From positions 62,001-126,000 of the forward strand of contig NC_133302.1 of assembly GCF_005239225.2 (NCBI RefSeq): 64,000 bases of DNA, given 5' to 3'. The first letter of the stretch is position 1. Each line of letters opens with the position of its first letter. The stretch comes from Populus alba. Lineage: Eukaryota > Streptophyta > Magnoliopsida > Malpighiales > Salicaceae. A program made the translations under genes and the position numbers. The notes below the pieces were generated by a model that saw only the letters and a list, made by a program, of their open reading frames with translations, did not search any database and had not been told where the DNA came from. Below are positions 33,790-46,515 of this stretch, in pieces.

Positions 33790-35018
33790 CACACCCCCAA
33801 CTAGCTTATTACTAGTCCCTAGTAATCTAAAGCGTTAAATAGAGAAACAATTTGCAAGCTCCACAAAGCTAGGCATTCATCATTCAACTTCCATTAATCT
33901 ATCCAGATAAACAAACTCTCATTAAATTTATATTTATGCTTCATACTTCTTAAACAAGATATTAATAAACCTTCGTTTTATGTGCTCATTATATGAAAAC
34001 ATAGATTATGGGGCTTTTGTTGGAAGAAAACAATTTATGTTCAAATGTTTAAAGTGAACTTCCTTAGGTTGGGATTATTATTATTACTATTTTTTTTTCT
34101 TTTTTTTTTCTCTTTTTTTTTTTTATTTATATGCACATACAACACAATGTATCTTTAACCCATGTAATGAGTTTTCAGCTAATGACTCCCAGACCAGTTG
34201 GTCTTTAGGGCATTAGGTGTTGAGACACCCCTACGAGCTTAGTAACTCGGGTTGCAGATACTGATACGTAGATAATGCAATGTTTGATTCCCTTAAGCTT
34301 TTCTCCTTAACCCATGTAGCAAGCTTTGGGCCAATAGCTCCCAAGTCAGTTGACTTTAGGTATTAGGTGTTAAAACACCCCTTCAGACTTAATTGCTTAG
34401 GTTAGGAGGCTACGAAACCAAACTTATCTACGTTTTTTTTATTATCATCAATATTATCAATTTTTTTTTTTGAAAATTATATACTATCCCTTTCCCTTAG
34501 TTGTTACCTTTAACAAAAGAACATAATTAATGTAATAATCCAAAATGCAACCCATAGTCATATGTTAAAGTGTGTGTGTGAAAATGAAGGTTTAAGAATA
34601 CTTTGTTAAATGAGTATATGAAGCAGAATCAAGTGATAACAATGCGAGAGTTTGTAAACCTGAATATTTCAAGAAGTATTATGATAGACCTTGCTAATGA
34701 TACTTACTAAGATGCGTCTTCTAGAGTCAATAAAATTGACTCCATACTCTGCCATCCTAATAACAATTTTGTCAAATGGTTTTAAATAATAGCAACAACA
34801 GTTAGTAAGTTAGTTTTTTTTTTTTTACTTATACTACCCTCCCCCCCCAACCAAAACGAGACATTGTCCTCAATGTCCTAAGGTAGAAAGATAGAGTATA
34901 GAAGACATCACCATGAAACAGGCGGAACAATGACAAACCTAAAACACACTTAAACAAATATAAGAAGTAACAAAAACAATATAAATATGCTATTAATAAA
35001 ACCAAAAGACACAAGGTT
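33790..35018 (-). other. Element 3' spacer A, non-coding, with conserved hairpin
   Basis: Spacer between the polypurine tract and the LOG-like fragment on the minus strand. It has long T runs near 34085 and 34815 and a C run at 34842. A hairpin with 7-bp stem GACATTG/CAATGTC and 4-nt loop lies at 34860-34877; the equivalent at 46332-46351 keeps the pairing with changed bases. No gene. Confidence 0.65.
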
Positions 35019-35502
35019 TCACAGATGAAGGCTCAAATCTAATCTAAGCTTTTTACGGCTTTCCTTAGTTGACCAATCTAGGCAACTCATGCAGGGATCA
35101 ATGACAAGGGTGAAAGATTGTAGTTGGTCAATCAATTGTTCAGCCAGTAGCAGCAGAGATTATGATTTTGTCGTGCCGAAGATGTTAGAAATTCATGTTC
35201 CACAGCTTGATCAAGGAAAGACAACAACTTATCATAAAAACCATTGACATTTAACAAACCTATAGGTTTATGGTGAGTGTGCAGTTGTGCCCAAGAGGAA
35301 ATATGAAAAGATCTCTTCCAATGTGCCCAGACCACCTGATAATCGGACCTTTACTTCAATCAAACCAACGAATATCTTTAGGAATTCCATGATTCATTAA
35401 CAACCTCAATCTTGCACACCTAGCACGGTAAAGTTTTTTGTAATCGCATTTGAAGGCAGAGTGGGAAAATACCTTTTTCAACTTTTCAAGAGTGGTGTCC
35501 AT
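35019..35502 (-). pseudogene. LOG-like gene fragment in retroelement, copy A (broken)
   Basis: Same 158-codon unit as 51907-52383, here broken by several single-base indels: the readable centre is [20 protein letters not shown] to [11 protein letters not shown] (35132-35335). LOG proteins (cytokinin riboside 5'-monophosphate phosphoribohydrolases) release active cytokinin. This copy cannot encode one. It lies on the same strand as the integrase to its right. Confidence 0.75.
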
Positions 35503-35716
35503 TTTCAAAAAAAGAATTGGAGACGAGATTCAAAGAAGGGAGAAAGAGCACATAATTGTACAAATATATAACAGATATTAGTTATTTGGGAAACTGAAAG
35601 AACCGACTTATGTCACGGAGTACCGTTATCCGCCATTTGACCGGGGGTGAGAGAGAGACTAGCAAAACAATAGATACACCAAAACACAAACACAAAAACC
35701 AATGTGAGAAAAGAAA

Positions 35717-36484
35717 TCAATCTTTATATACAGGATCACTCAATTCAATAGAGTCATTTTCAACTGAAAAATTGTCAAAAAAAACTTTCAAACGATGCCT
35801 ATTTACCTTTGAAAACATTGCCATTCTCTTGGATCCTCAATATCACAGGCCCCATATGGATACACATTGTTTCACAATGAAAGGACCCTCTCAATCTTGA
35901 TCTTAATTTTCCAGGAAATAAATGGAGTCGAGAATTATAAAGCAAGACTTTTTCACCAACATTGAATGTTTTTCTCAATATTCTCTTGTCATGAAAACTC
36001 TTTAATTCTTGCTTTATGAATTTTTGAATTGTCATATGCATCATTTTCTTATTTCCTCAAGCTCATTTATTTGCAATTTTCGCAGCTGACTAGCATCATC
36101 AAGGTTTGAATTGAAAGCTTTAATAACCCAATAAGCTTTATGTTCAATTTCCACAGGCAAGTGACAAGGTTTCCATAGACTAGTCTATTAAGGTGACATA
36201 CTTAATGATGTTTTATAAGCAGTTCGATAAGCCAAAGTGCATCATTAAGTTTTAAAGACCAGTCTTTCTATCAGGGTTTACTATTTTTCTCCAAGATTTG
36301 TTTGATCTCCCTATTAACAAGCTCTATTTGTCCACTTGTCTGAGGGTGATAAGGGGTGGCAACTTTGTGTGTGATTCCATATTTCTTCATTAAAGAATCA
36401 AATGGCTTGTTGCAGAAATGTGTTCCACCATCACTTATCATGGCTCAAGGATTCCAAATCGGACTCAAAATATTGTAAATTATA
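35717..36484 (-). pseudogene. Gypsy integrase fragment, copy A (broken)
   Basis: Minus-strand C-terminal half of integrase, equivalent to 40142-40903 but interrupted by indels and stops. Readable bits are [20 protein letters not shown] at the right and [20 protein letters not shown]. The right edge (TTGTAAATTATA) is joined directly to an LTR that lacks its first 60 bp. Confidence 0.8.
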
Positions 36485-36545
36485 ACCCGGGCAAGACCGG
36501 GTCGAACCACAGAGAGGTTAATTGTAATAAATTATAAATAACAAC

Positions 36546-36577
<32 letters not shown>

Positions 36578-38218
36578 AACGATAATAATAACAATAATAG
36601 TAGTAGTAATAATAATATAATAGTAATAATAATAATACTCAGTACGTGGCGTTGTTATACCTGAGAATGATCTAAAAAGATCGGGTCACCGGTTTCCAGC
36701 CTATATACTGAGTTTATGAAAAGATCAAAGTTATATATTATATAATATAATAGATGTAAATAATAATAATAATAGTAATAGTAATAATAATAATAATAAT
36801 AATAAAGAAGAGGAGGAAGAAATTATTGAGAACTTTGAGTTGGAAGATTAATGTAAGGATTAAACAATGATAAAAATAAATGTCAAGGTTAGAGGATCCA
36901 CTAATGGTACTTCAAACAAGTATAGTATAAACTCTTATTACTCAATTGAAAACCACACATAAAGGAGGTTCCAATCAGATTATAAATTGTTAACATGATT
37001 ACATTAGTTATCTTATTCGAATAAAGCTAATACTTGTAAATGATAGCAGGCATTCATGATTATAACTTATGTTAACAACAAATCAAGTTCCTTTCATAGC
37101 TCAGGTGTCGGTTATACCATACAGTATGGGCTATGAAAGTGCGAAGTATTTGTTTTACCAAGTGTTATGCAACATAAATCTAGATTAACCATTTAACAAG
37201 CAAAGTATTAAAGGTGAACAAGATAACAAATATAAAACATGTTAGTATCCAACGTTAAGGTCCATGTTAAGTTTATATTATACTTATTCTTACACCATTA
37301 GTGTACCCTTTTCACCTTGACATAATTAACTTAGCTAAACATAATGAAAGAAAAAAGAACATAAATGAACAAGAATAGAACATAAATGAGAAAGAAGTTA
37401 ACTAAATAAGGAAAGGAAATGAAGTGCATGAACTTGATATTAATGAAAACAAAACATAAGCAATACAAAGAGAAGAAAGCAAGAGCATGATCTTGATCTG
37501 AACACCAAGATGCCTCAATACATGGTAAGTGCCTCCTTTTATAGGCCAAAAATTTGGAACTATTGATTTGTTGACTAATTGATGAGTGGGTGGCCACATC
37601 TTGACTTGGTGACAATCCTTATCTTCTTGTCTGAAAAAAACATCATTGCTAACATCATAATTTGCCCAGAATCCTCAGGAATGTTCTAGGAAATTGTCTC
37701 AGCTTTCCAACAAAAAAAAGATGAGGTCATTTGGACTTCTAGAACTCAAGATATGGGATGAACCACTAAATAGTGTTTGGGCTGTAGGACAGCTTCGGAC
37801 TTCTTCGTTGTTTCCTTCAATTTGGACTTCAAAACGACCTTTTTAAATCTTGGGCTCCCATGAAAGTTGTAGGCCTTTGTCTTACCTTTCCATCCATATA
37901 AAATGGACCTAAATCCGAGATCTAGAGCTCCTGATATGATCCATACCGAGCAATGTTCCGGTTTGGACTGCACCGACATCTCTTTCTAAAGTTTGGCCAT
38001 CTCTTTGTCCTTTCACTTTCAATACTTAAACTCATCAATCAATCCTTTTATTTATGTGATAGGCCTACATATAAGATGAGCATTACCATAAATTAAGGTA
38101 TCTTATAGTATCAAACTTGTTATTATAAAACATGCTTTAGTTAAGAAGTTATTGATACTTCAAGTGCAAAATGATGATATAAAAACCTTGATAAACATGC
38201 ACTTTTAAGTACTAATCA
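36485..38218 (-). repeat. Athila-like LTR, copy B (60 bp short)
   Basis: Near-identical to copy A from its base 32035 onwards (starts ACCCGGGCAAGACC, ends AAGTACTAATCA). The left end is fused to the integrase of copy A instead of a PBS, so it is a product of tandem duplication, not of a separate insertion. Confidence 0.82.
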
Positions 38219-39445
38219 CACCCCCCAAACTAGCTTATTACTAGTCCCTAGTAATCTAAAGCGTTAAAATAGAGAAACAATTTGCAGCTCCACAAAGCTA
38301 GGCATTCATCATTCAACTTCCATTAATCTATCCAGATAAACAAACTCTCATTAAATTTATATTTATGCTTCATACTTCTTAAACAAGATATTAATAAACC
38401 TTCGTTTTATGTGCTCATTATATGAAAACATAGATTATGGGGCTTTTGTTGGAAGAAAACAATATTATGTTCAAATGTTTAAAGTGAACTTCCTTAGGTT
38501 GGGATTATTATTATTACTATTTTTTTTTTCTTTTTTTTTCTCTTTTTTTTTATTTATATGCACATACAACACAATGTATCTTTAACCCATGTAATGAGTT
38601 TTCAGCTAATGACTCCCAGACCAGTTGGTCTTAGGGCATTAGGTGTTGAGACACCCCTACGAGCTTAGTAACTCGGGTTGCAGATACTGATACGTAGATA
38701 ATGCAATGTTTGATTCCCTTAAGCTTTTCTCCTTAACCCATGTAGCAAGCTTTGGGCCAATAGCTCCCAAGTCAGTTGACTTTAGGGTATTAGGTGTTAA
38801 AACACCCCTTCAGACTTAATTGCTTAGGTTAGGGAGGCTACGAAACCAAAACTTATCTACGTTTTTTTTTATTATCATCAATATTATCAATTTTTTTTTT
38901 GAAAATTATTACTATCCCTTTCCCTTAGTTGTTACCTTTAACAAAAAGAACATAATTAATGTAATAATCCAAAATGCAACCCATAGTCATATGTTAAAGT
39001 GTGTGTGTGAAAATGAAGGTTTAAGAATACTTGTTAAATGAGTATATGAAGCAGAAATCAAGTGATAACAATGCGAGAGTTTGTAAACCTGAATATTTCA
39101 AGAAGTATTATGATAGACCTTGCTAATGATACTTACTAAGATGCGTCTCTAGAGTCAATAAAATTGACTCCATACTCTGCCATCCTAATAACAATTTTGT
39201 CAAATGGTTTTAATAATAGCAACAACAGTTAGTAAGTTAGTTTTTTTTTTTTTACTTACTACTACCCTCCCCCCCCAACCAAAACGAGACATTGTCCTCA
39301 ATGTCCTAAGGTAGAAAAGATAGAGTAGTATAGAAGACATCACCTGAAACAGCGGACAATGACAAACCTAAAACACACTTAAACAAATATAAGAAGTAAC
39401 AAAACAATATAATATGCTATTAATAAAACCAAAAGACACAAGGTT
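38219..39445 (-). other. Element 3' spacer B, non-coding
   Basis: Second copy of the spacer at 33790-35018, with the conserved hairpin at 39288-39305. It differs from copy A mostly by one-base length changes in homopolymers. No gene. Confidence 0.65.
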
Positions 39446-39931
39446 TCACAGATGAAGGCTCAAATCTAATCTAAGCTTTTTACGACTTTCCTTAGTTGAC
39501 CAATCTAGGCAACTCATGCAGGGGAATCAATGACAAGGGTGAAAGATTGTAGTTGGTCAATCAATTTGTTCAGCAGTAGCAGCAGAGATTATGATTTGTC
39601 GTGCCGAAGATGTTAGAAATTCATGTTCCACAGCTTGATCAAGGAAAAGACAACAACTTATCATAAAAAACCATTGACATTTTAACAAACCTATAGGTTT
39701 ATGGTGAGTGTGCAGTTGTGCCCAAGAGGAAATATGAAAGATCTCTTCCAATGTGCCCAGACCACCTGATAATCGGACCTTTACTTCAATCAACCAACGA
39801 ATATCTTTTAGGAATTCCATGATTCATTAACAACCTCAATCTTGCACACCTAGCACGGTAAATTTTTGTAATCGCATTTGAAGGCAGAGCGGGAAAATAC
39901 CTTTTCAAAACTTTTCAAGAGTGGTGTCCAT
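39446..39931 (-). pseudogene. LOG-like gene fragment in retroelement, copy B (broken)
   Basis: Second copy. [20 protein letters not shown] and THHKPIGLL are in one frame (39557-39820), but extra bases after GLL and in the N-terminal part (CTTTTCAAAACTTTTC) shift it. Context identical to copies A and C. Confidence 0.77.
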
Positions 39932-40141
39932 TTTCAAAAAAAAGAATTGGAGACGAGATTCAAAGAAGGGAGAAAGAGCACAGAATTGTACAAATATATA
40001 CAGATATTAGTTATTTGGGAAATTGAAAGAATCGACTTATGTCACGGAGTACCGTTATCCGCCATTTGACCGGGGTGAGAGAGAGACTAGCAAAACAATA
40101 GATACACCAAAACAAAACACAAAACAATGTGAGAAAAAGAA

Positions 40142-40903
40142 TCAATCTTTATATACAGGATCACTCAATTCAATAGAGTCATTTTCAACTGAAAAATTGT
40201 CAAAATAAACTTTCAAACGATGCCTATTTACCTTGAAAACATTGCCATTCTTTGGATCCTCAATATCACAGGCCCCATATGGATACACATGTTTCACAAT
40301 GAAAGGACCGCTCAATCTTGATCTTAATTTTCCAGGAAATAAATGGAGTCGAGAATTATAAAGCAAGACTTTTTCACCAACATTGAATGTTTTTCTCAAT
40401 ATTCTCTTGTCATGAAACTCTTTAATTCTTGCTTTATGAATTTTCGAATTGTCATAATCATCATTTCTTATTTCCTCAAGCTCATTTATTTGAAATTTTC
40501 GCAGCTGACTAGCATCATCAAGGTTTGAATTGAAAGCTTTAATAACCCAATAAGCTTTATGTTCAATTTCCACAGGCAAGTGACAAGGTTTTCCATAGAC
40601 TAGTCTATAAGGTGACATACTTAATGATGTTTTATAAGCAGTTCGATAAGCCCAAAGTGCATCATTAAGTTTTAAAGACCAGTCTTTCCTATCAGAGTTT
40701 ACTATTTTCTCCAAGATTTGTTTGATCTCCCTATTAACAAGCTCTATTTGTCCACTTGTCTGAGGGTGATAAGGGGTGGCAACTTTGTGTGTGATTCCAT
40801 ATTTCTTCATTAAAGAATCAAATGGCTTGTTGCAGAAATGTGTTCCACCATCACTTATCATGGCTCAAGGATTCCAAATCGACTCAAAATATTGTAAATT
40901 ATA
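40142..40903 (-). pseudogene. Gypsy integrase C-terminal half, copy B
   Basis: Open for 239 codons (40142-40861): [20 protein letters not shown] with the second catalytic Asp, [17 protein letters not shown] with the catalytic Glu, [19 protein letters not shown], then the C-terminal [21 protein letters not shown] stop (IWNP*AMISD) and the junction with an LTR at 40904 remove the N-terminal half with the zinc-binding domain and first Asp, so it cannot act as an integrase. Confidence 0.88.
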
Positions 40904-40963
40904 ACCCGGCAAGACCGGGGTCGAACCACAGAGAGGTTAATTGTATAAATTATAAATAACAAC

Positions 40964-40995
<32 letters not shown>

Positions 40996-42640
40996 AACGA
41001 TAATAATAACAATAATAGTAGTAGTAATAATAATATTAATAGTAATAATAATAATACTCAGTACGTGGCGTTGTTTATACCTGAGAATGATCTAAAAGAT
41101 CGGGTCACCGGTTTCCAGCCTATATACTGAGTTTATGAAAAGATCAAAGTTTATATATTATATAATAAATAGATGTAAATAATAATAATAATAGTAATAG
41201 TAATAATATAATAATAATAATAAAGAAGAGGAGGAAGAAATTATTGAGAACTTTGAGTTGGAAGATTAATGTAAGGATTAAACAATGATAAAAAATAAAT
41301 GTCAAGGTTAGAGGATCCACTAATGGTACTTCAAACAAGTATAGTATAAAACTCTTATTACTCAATTGAAAACCACACATAAAGGAGGTTCCAATCAGAT
41401 TATAAATTGTTAACATGATTACATTAGTTATCTTATTCGAATAAAGCTAATACTTGTAAATGATAGCAGGCATTCATGATTATAACTTATGTTAACAACA
41501 AATCAAGTTCCTTTCATAGCTCAGGTGTCGGTTATACCATACAGTATGGGCTATGAAAGTGCGAAGTATTTGTTTTACCAAAGTGTTATGCAACATAAAT
41601 CTAGATTAAACCATTTAACAAGCAAAGTATTAAAGGTGAACAAGATAACAAATATAAAACATGTTAGTATCCAACGTTAAGGTCCATGTTAAGTTTATAT
41701 TATACTTATTCTTACACCATTAGTGTACCCTTTTCACCTTGACATAATTAACTTAGCTAAACATAATGAAAGAAAGAAACATAAATGAACAAGAATAGAA
41801 CATAAATGAGAAAGAAGTTAACTAAATAAAGGAAAGGAAATGAAGTGCATGAACTTGATATTAATGAAAACAAAACATAAGCAATACAAAGAGAGAAAGC
41901 AAGAGCATGATCTTGATCTGAACACCAAGATGCCTCAATACATGGTAAGTGCCTCCTTTTATAGGCCAAAATTTGGAACTATTGATTTGTTGACTAATTG
42001 ATGAGTGGGTGGCCACATCTTGACTTGGTGACAATCCTTATCTTCTTGTCTGAAAAAAACATCATTGCTAACATCATAATTTGCCCAGAATCCTCAGGAA
42101 TGTTCTAGGAAATTGTCTCAGCTTTCCAACAAAAAAAAGATGAGGTCATTTGGACTTCTAGAACTCAAGATATGGGATGAACACTAAATAGTGTTTGGGC
42201 TGTAGGACAGCTTCGGACTTCTTCGTTGTTCCTTCAATTTGGACTTCAAAACGACCTTTTTTAAATCTTGGGCTCCCATGAAAGTTGTAGGCCTTTGTCT
42301 TACCTTTCCATCCATATAAAATGGACCTAAAATCCGAGATCTAGAGCTCCTGATATGATCCAATTACCGAGCAATGTTCCGGTTTGGACTGCACCGACAT
42401 CTCTTTTCTAAGTTTGGCCATCTCTTTGTCCTTTCACTTTCAATACTTAAACTCATCAATCAATCCTTTTATTTTATGTGATAGGCCTACATATAAGATG
42501 AGCATTTACCATAAATTAAGGTATCTTATAGTATCAAACTTGTTATTATAAAACATGCTTTAGTTAAGAAGTTATTGATACTTCAAGTGCAAAATGATGA
42601 TATAAAACCTTGATAAACATGCACTTTTAAGTACTAATCA
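40904..42640 (-). repeat. Athila-like LTR, copy C (60 bp short)
   Basis: Third copy, with the same left breakpoint as copy B (ACCCGGCAAGACC after TTGTAAATTATA) and ending AAGTACTAATCA. The distance between equivalent left ends (36485 and 40904) is 4419 bp. Confidence 0.82.
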
Positions 42641-43391
42641 CACCCCCCAACTAGCTTATTACTAGTCCCTAGTAATCTAAAGCGTTAAAATAGAGAAACA
42701 ATTTGCAAGCTCCACAAAGCTAGGCATTCATCATTCAACTTCCATTAATCTATCCAGATAAACAAACTCTCATTAAATTTATATTTATGCTTCATACTTC
42801 TTAAACAAGATATTAATAAACCTTCGTTTTATGTGCTCATTATATGAAAACATAGATTATGGGGCTTTTGTTGGAAGAAAACAATATTATGTTCAAATGT
42901 TTAAAGTGAACTTCCTTAGGTTGGGATTATTATTATTACTATTTTTTTTTCTTTTTTTTTTCTCTTTTTTTTTTTATTTATATGCACATACAACACAATG
43001 TATCTTTAACCCATGTAATGAGTTTTCAGCTAATGACTCCCAGACCAGTTGGTCTTAGGGCATTAGGTGTTGAGACACCCCTACGAGCTTAGTAACTCGG
43101 GTTGCAGATACTGATACGTAGATAATGCAATGTTTGATTCCCTTAAGCTTTTCTCCTTAACCCATGTAGCAAGCTTTGGGCCAATAGCTCCCAAGTCAGT
43201 TGACTTTAGGGTATTAGGTGTTAAAACACCCCTTCAGACTTAATTGCTTAGGTTAGGGAGGCTACGAAACCAAACTTATCTACGTTTTTTTTATTATCAT
43301 CAATATTATCAATTTTTTTTTTTGAAAATTATATACTATCCCTTTCCCTTAGTTGTTACCTTTAACAAAAGAACATAATTAATGTAATAAT
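42641..43391 (-). other. Element 3' spacer C, left part
   Basis: First part of the spacer, cut at 43391 by the insertion of the element 43392-51430; it resumes at 51436. ATAAT at 43387-43391 is the target duplication. No gene. Confidence 0.7.
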
Positions 43392-45032
43392 TGTTGCGAT
43401 GTCGCGGTCGCACAAATTAATTACCCTAGCTTAAAACACACAAGATAGTATAGAGCAAGCAAGGGGTCGATCCCACGAGGAAGTTTGAAGTTAGATTTTT
43501 ATGTTGTACGTTATGTAATTGGGGGGGGATTGATTTGAAATGATTTATACTATGGCAGAAATTAAACTAGCAAACAAAATCAATTGAAACTGAAATATAT
43601 CAAGAAAACAAACCTTGGTTGCAAGCACACATCCACCAACGGAAATTAGAACCGATCCTTGAAACGAAACTCCAGTTTATATCATGAATTTTATCTTTTC
43701 TTAATATTGGTTAATTAACGGATCCGCCGTATAACTAGCCCTAACCAACAAACAATCACAGTGTCCGCACTAATGATTTAATCCAATGGCAGCCTTAAGA
43801 TCCAGATAAATTCATTAATCTTAACAACCAAGTTGTCAATTTGTGTTGCTATGATCGAATGTTCTCCCTAAGTTTTAATAACGTAGTTCCGCTACAATTA
43901 TCAAGCTTAGTTGCTTCAACAAGTTTATATACCACAACTCCGGTTTTTGATATCAAACTTAGCAAAAGATTGTTCACAATAATAACTTAGAGTCCGCTCT
44001 AGCAATCATCAACAACAATCATAGGAAATATGCATAGGAAAACAAACATACTCATTCATAACATAAACTGAAAATAAAAGGAAGAATAAATCTCACGGTT
44101 CTTGAAATCCGAAGGTTTGTTGTGTCCTTGCAACCAAGAAAACGAGCTTAGCCTTGCATATCTATTGAACAACTACTCCTAAAGATGAAAGAATACATAA
44201 TTTCTGATTTGTAGAGAGGAGAGTTTGTGTTTCTTCACTTCTTCTTCTTCTTTTCTCTACCTCCTTCTACTCACCCTCTATTTATACACAAATTGTAAGT
44301 AAGAAAAATATCAAAGCTCAAGTGTGAACATCAATAGATGGTGGTAGTAGTGTGAAGGCTGCTGGCTGCTGGCTGCTGGCTGCTGGGTTGAGGTTGGTGG
44401 CTGCCATGAGGTTGGTGGCTGCCTTCCTTGACCTTCTAGAATATTTACTAGAGGAGCTAAATTGCTGGTCGGTTTGGATGCTTCTAGATGAAATTTGGAT
44501 TCGTTTCTTCACGCAACCTGCTTGCTGGCAGAATTCAGCTGTCATCTTTGAAAAATCATATATCCCTCATATGACATCGTTTCTGGCTGAAATTTGGAGC
44601 GTTTATAGATATTTGAGTAAGGAATCCAACAAAATTGAGTTTGCATCAATTGGACTTCTGAAGCTCCAGATATTGAATTTTGAATGGGCAAAGGTCAACA
44701 TTGGCAGACTGCGAGATTTGACTTTGAAGGATGTGATTTCCATGATCTTTCTCTTTTTATTTTTCTTGCATTACATTTCCAAAAAGGTATGGATGTTAGC
44801 TTTTTAATGCCACTAGAATCACTTCATTTCGATCTCTGGAACTCACGCTCTGCACAAAATACCGACTGAACGTCAAATCTGCCAATTACCTCCAATTTAC
44901 TCCTTTTTGCATCTTTCATCCAAAAATACCTTCAAAACATAAAACAAAGAATATCAAGGCATTTTATATAAATAACATATGCAAAACACTAGTTAAATGC
45001 GGGTGAAACTATCGAATAATATGGTTACATCA
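43392..45032 (-). repeat. Left (3') LTR of young element
   Basis: 1641 bp, TGTTGCGATG to GGTTACATCA on the plus strand. A minus-strand TATAAATA lies at about 44278-44287, the likely promoter. A plus-strand open frame at 44352-44807 (CTGG-rich start) is not a gene. Confidence 0.92.
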
Positions 45033-46515
45033 AATACCCCCACACTTAGCTCTTGCTCGTCCTCGAGAAAGGATAAATAAAATTAATTGAAAATAACTAT
45101 GATCAATTTCTTAATCTCCATCAATGTCTAAGAGTACAAGCATTATAAACAAGAATACAATCATGAAGGATAAAATATATAATTCTCATGAATTTATTTT
45201 ACATGCAAACTTCAAAACTCAATCAATCGTCTGGATTTAAATGAAATCTATGCCATGCCAAAGTGATAGGGTCCTCTCATTGATATACACTCCAACACTC
45301 ATGTGTTTAGGGTTTATGTGTTTAAATCTCTCAAATTCAATCAAAGAGTATGTTCTACCATAAGCTTGCTTTTCAATCTCATCTCCATTGGCAACTTATT
45401 ACAAGTATTACATGAATCAAAAGGTCTTATTTTCCGATTGTAATAGGGCTGAGGTTAAGGTGAGGTAAAAGAAAGTAAAAGGAAAGGTTCAAACCAAAGA
45501 AAGTAGAGCATTTTGAAAAATAATACTTCAAACAATATAATTCCATTAAAGCTCATAAATTTTTCATCTTTAATCACAAATGCTTAACTCCTTTTGATTT
45601 CAAGCTCGTTCAACATAAAACCTTAAGAATATAAAGGAATACTTTTTTTTTATTCTTTTTTTTTTCTTTTTTTTTTCTTTTTTTTTTTCTTTGGCAACTT
45701 TTCCCATCTTTTCATCAAGCATCACTTCTTTCTTTTCATATAATTTCCAACCATAATTCCATGAGATATTACAAGTATATGCTCTACTAATCCTTGGCCA
45801 GGGGAAAGAAAAAACATATATAAAGTTAAGGCTTATACATGGATAAAGCAAAAAAAAAGATAACCAAGCTCAAAAACGGGCTCACTAAGGATAATATGCT
45901 TTAGGTTGGCTTTTTGGCTCGAAGGGTAAAAATTCCTAATGCCTTTATCATCTTCATGTATATTTGTAAATAATCTTAATAAGATATGAAGCAAGTTCTA
46001 GAGATACATATCATTGAAAGAATGCACACTCAAAGAATATAATGTTGAAGGCTCAAAAGCTTGCATTGGTATAACACTATAAAGTCAACATGGCATATTC
46101 TCAAAGTCAATCCCTAAACCAATTAAACCTTAAAATTTGCATGCATACTCCTTCATTTGATTTATATCTTCATCTATCTCAATTAATTCTCATACATAAT
46201 ACTCATATTCTCAAAAACCAATGGGAGTTAAAAAGATCAAAATTTGTGTGTTTTTTTTTTTTTTTTAAGAACAACAAAGAAAATTAAAATAAGAAAACCA
46301 AAATTCTCTCAATACCCCCACACTTAAAACACAACATTGTCCTCAATGTTGAAATAAAAGCAAAGGAACATAAGAGAATGACAAAGATAAAGTAAAATAC
46401 GAAAAATAAAAGATAAGGAAAAAGAAAGCAAATCTGATTTTTCTTTTCTTTTTGTGCTGGGTTGCCTCCCAGTAAGCGCTTTTGTTTTATGTCATTGGCT
46501 CGACATATTGCATGC
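45033..46515 (-). other. 3' untranslated region of young element
   Basis: Non-coding DNA between the ORF stop and the 3' LTR. The polypurine tract (minus AGTGTGGGGGTATT, 45033-45046) touches the LTR. T-rich runs lie near 45645-45695 and 46250. The hairpin CAACATTG-TCCT-CAATGTTG lies at 46332-46351. Confidence 0.75.
46332..46351 (-). promoter_or_regulatory. Conserved hairpin after pol
   Basis: Perfect 8-bp inverted repeat with 4-nt loop. Equivalent hairpins lie at 34860-34877, 39288-39305 and 51753-51770 with stem GACATTG/CAATGTC. The outer pair changes from G-C to A-T on both sides, so the pairing is kept. Function unknown. Confidence 0.6.

Noticed and set aside
44352..44807. 151-codon plus-strand frame, repeated identically at 50750-51205
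   Set aside because: Lies inside both LTRs of the young element, antisense to it; duplicated only because the LTRs are duplicated, and no domain is visible.
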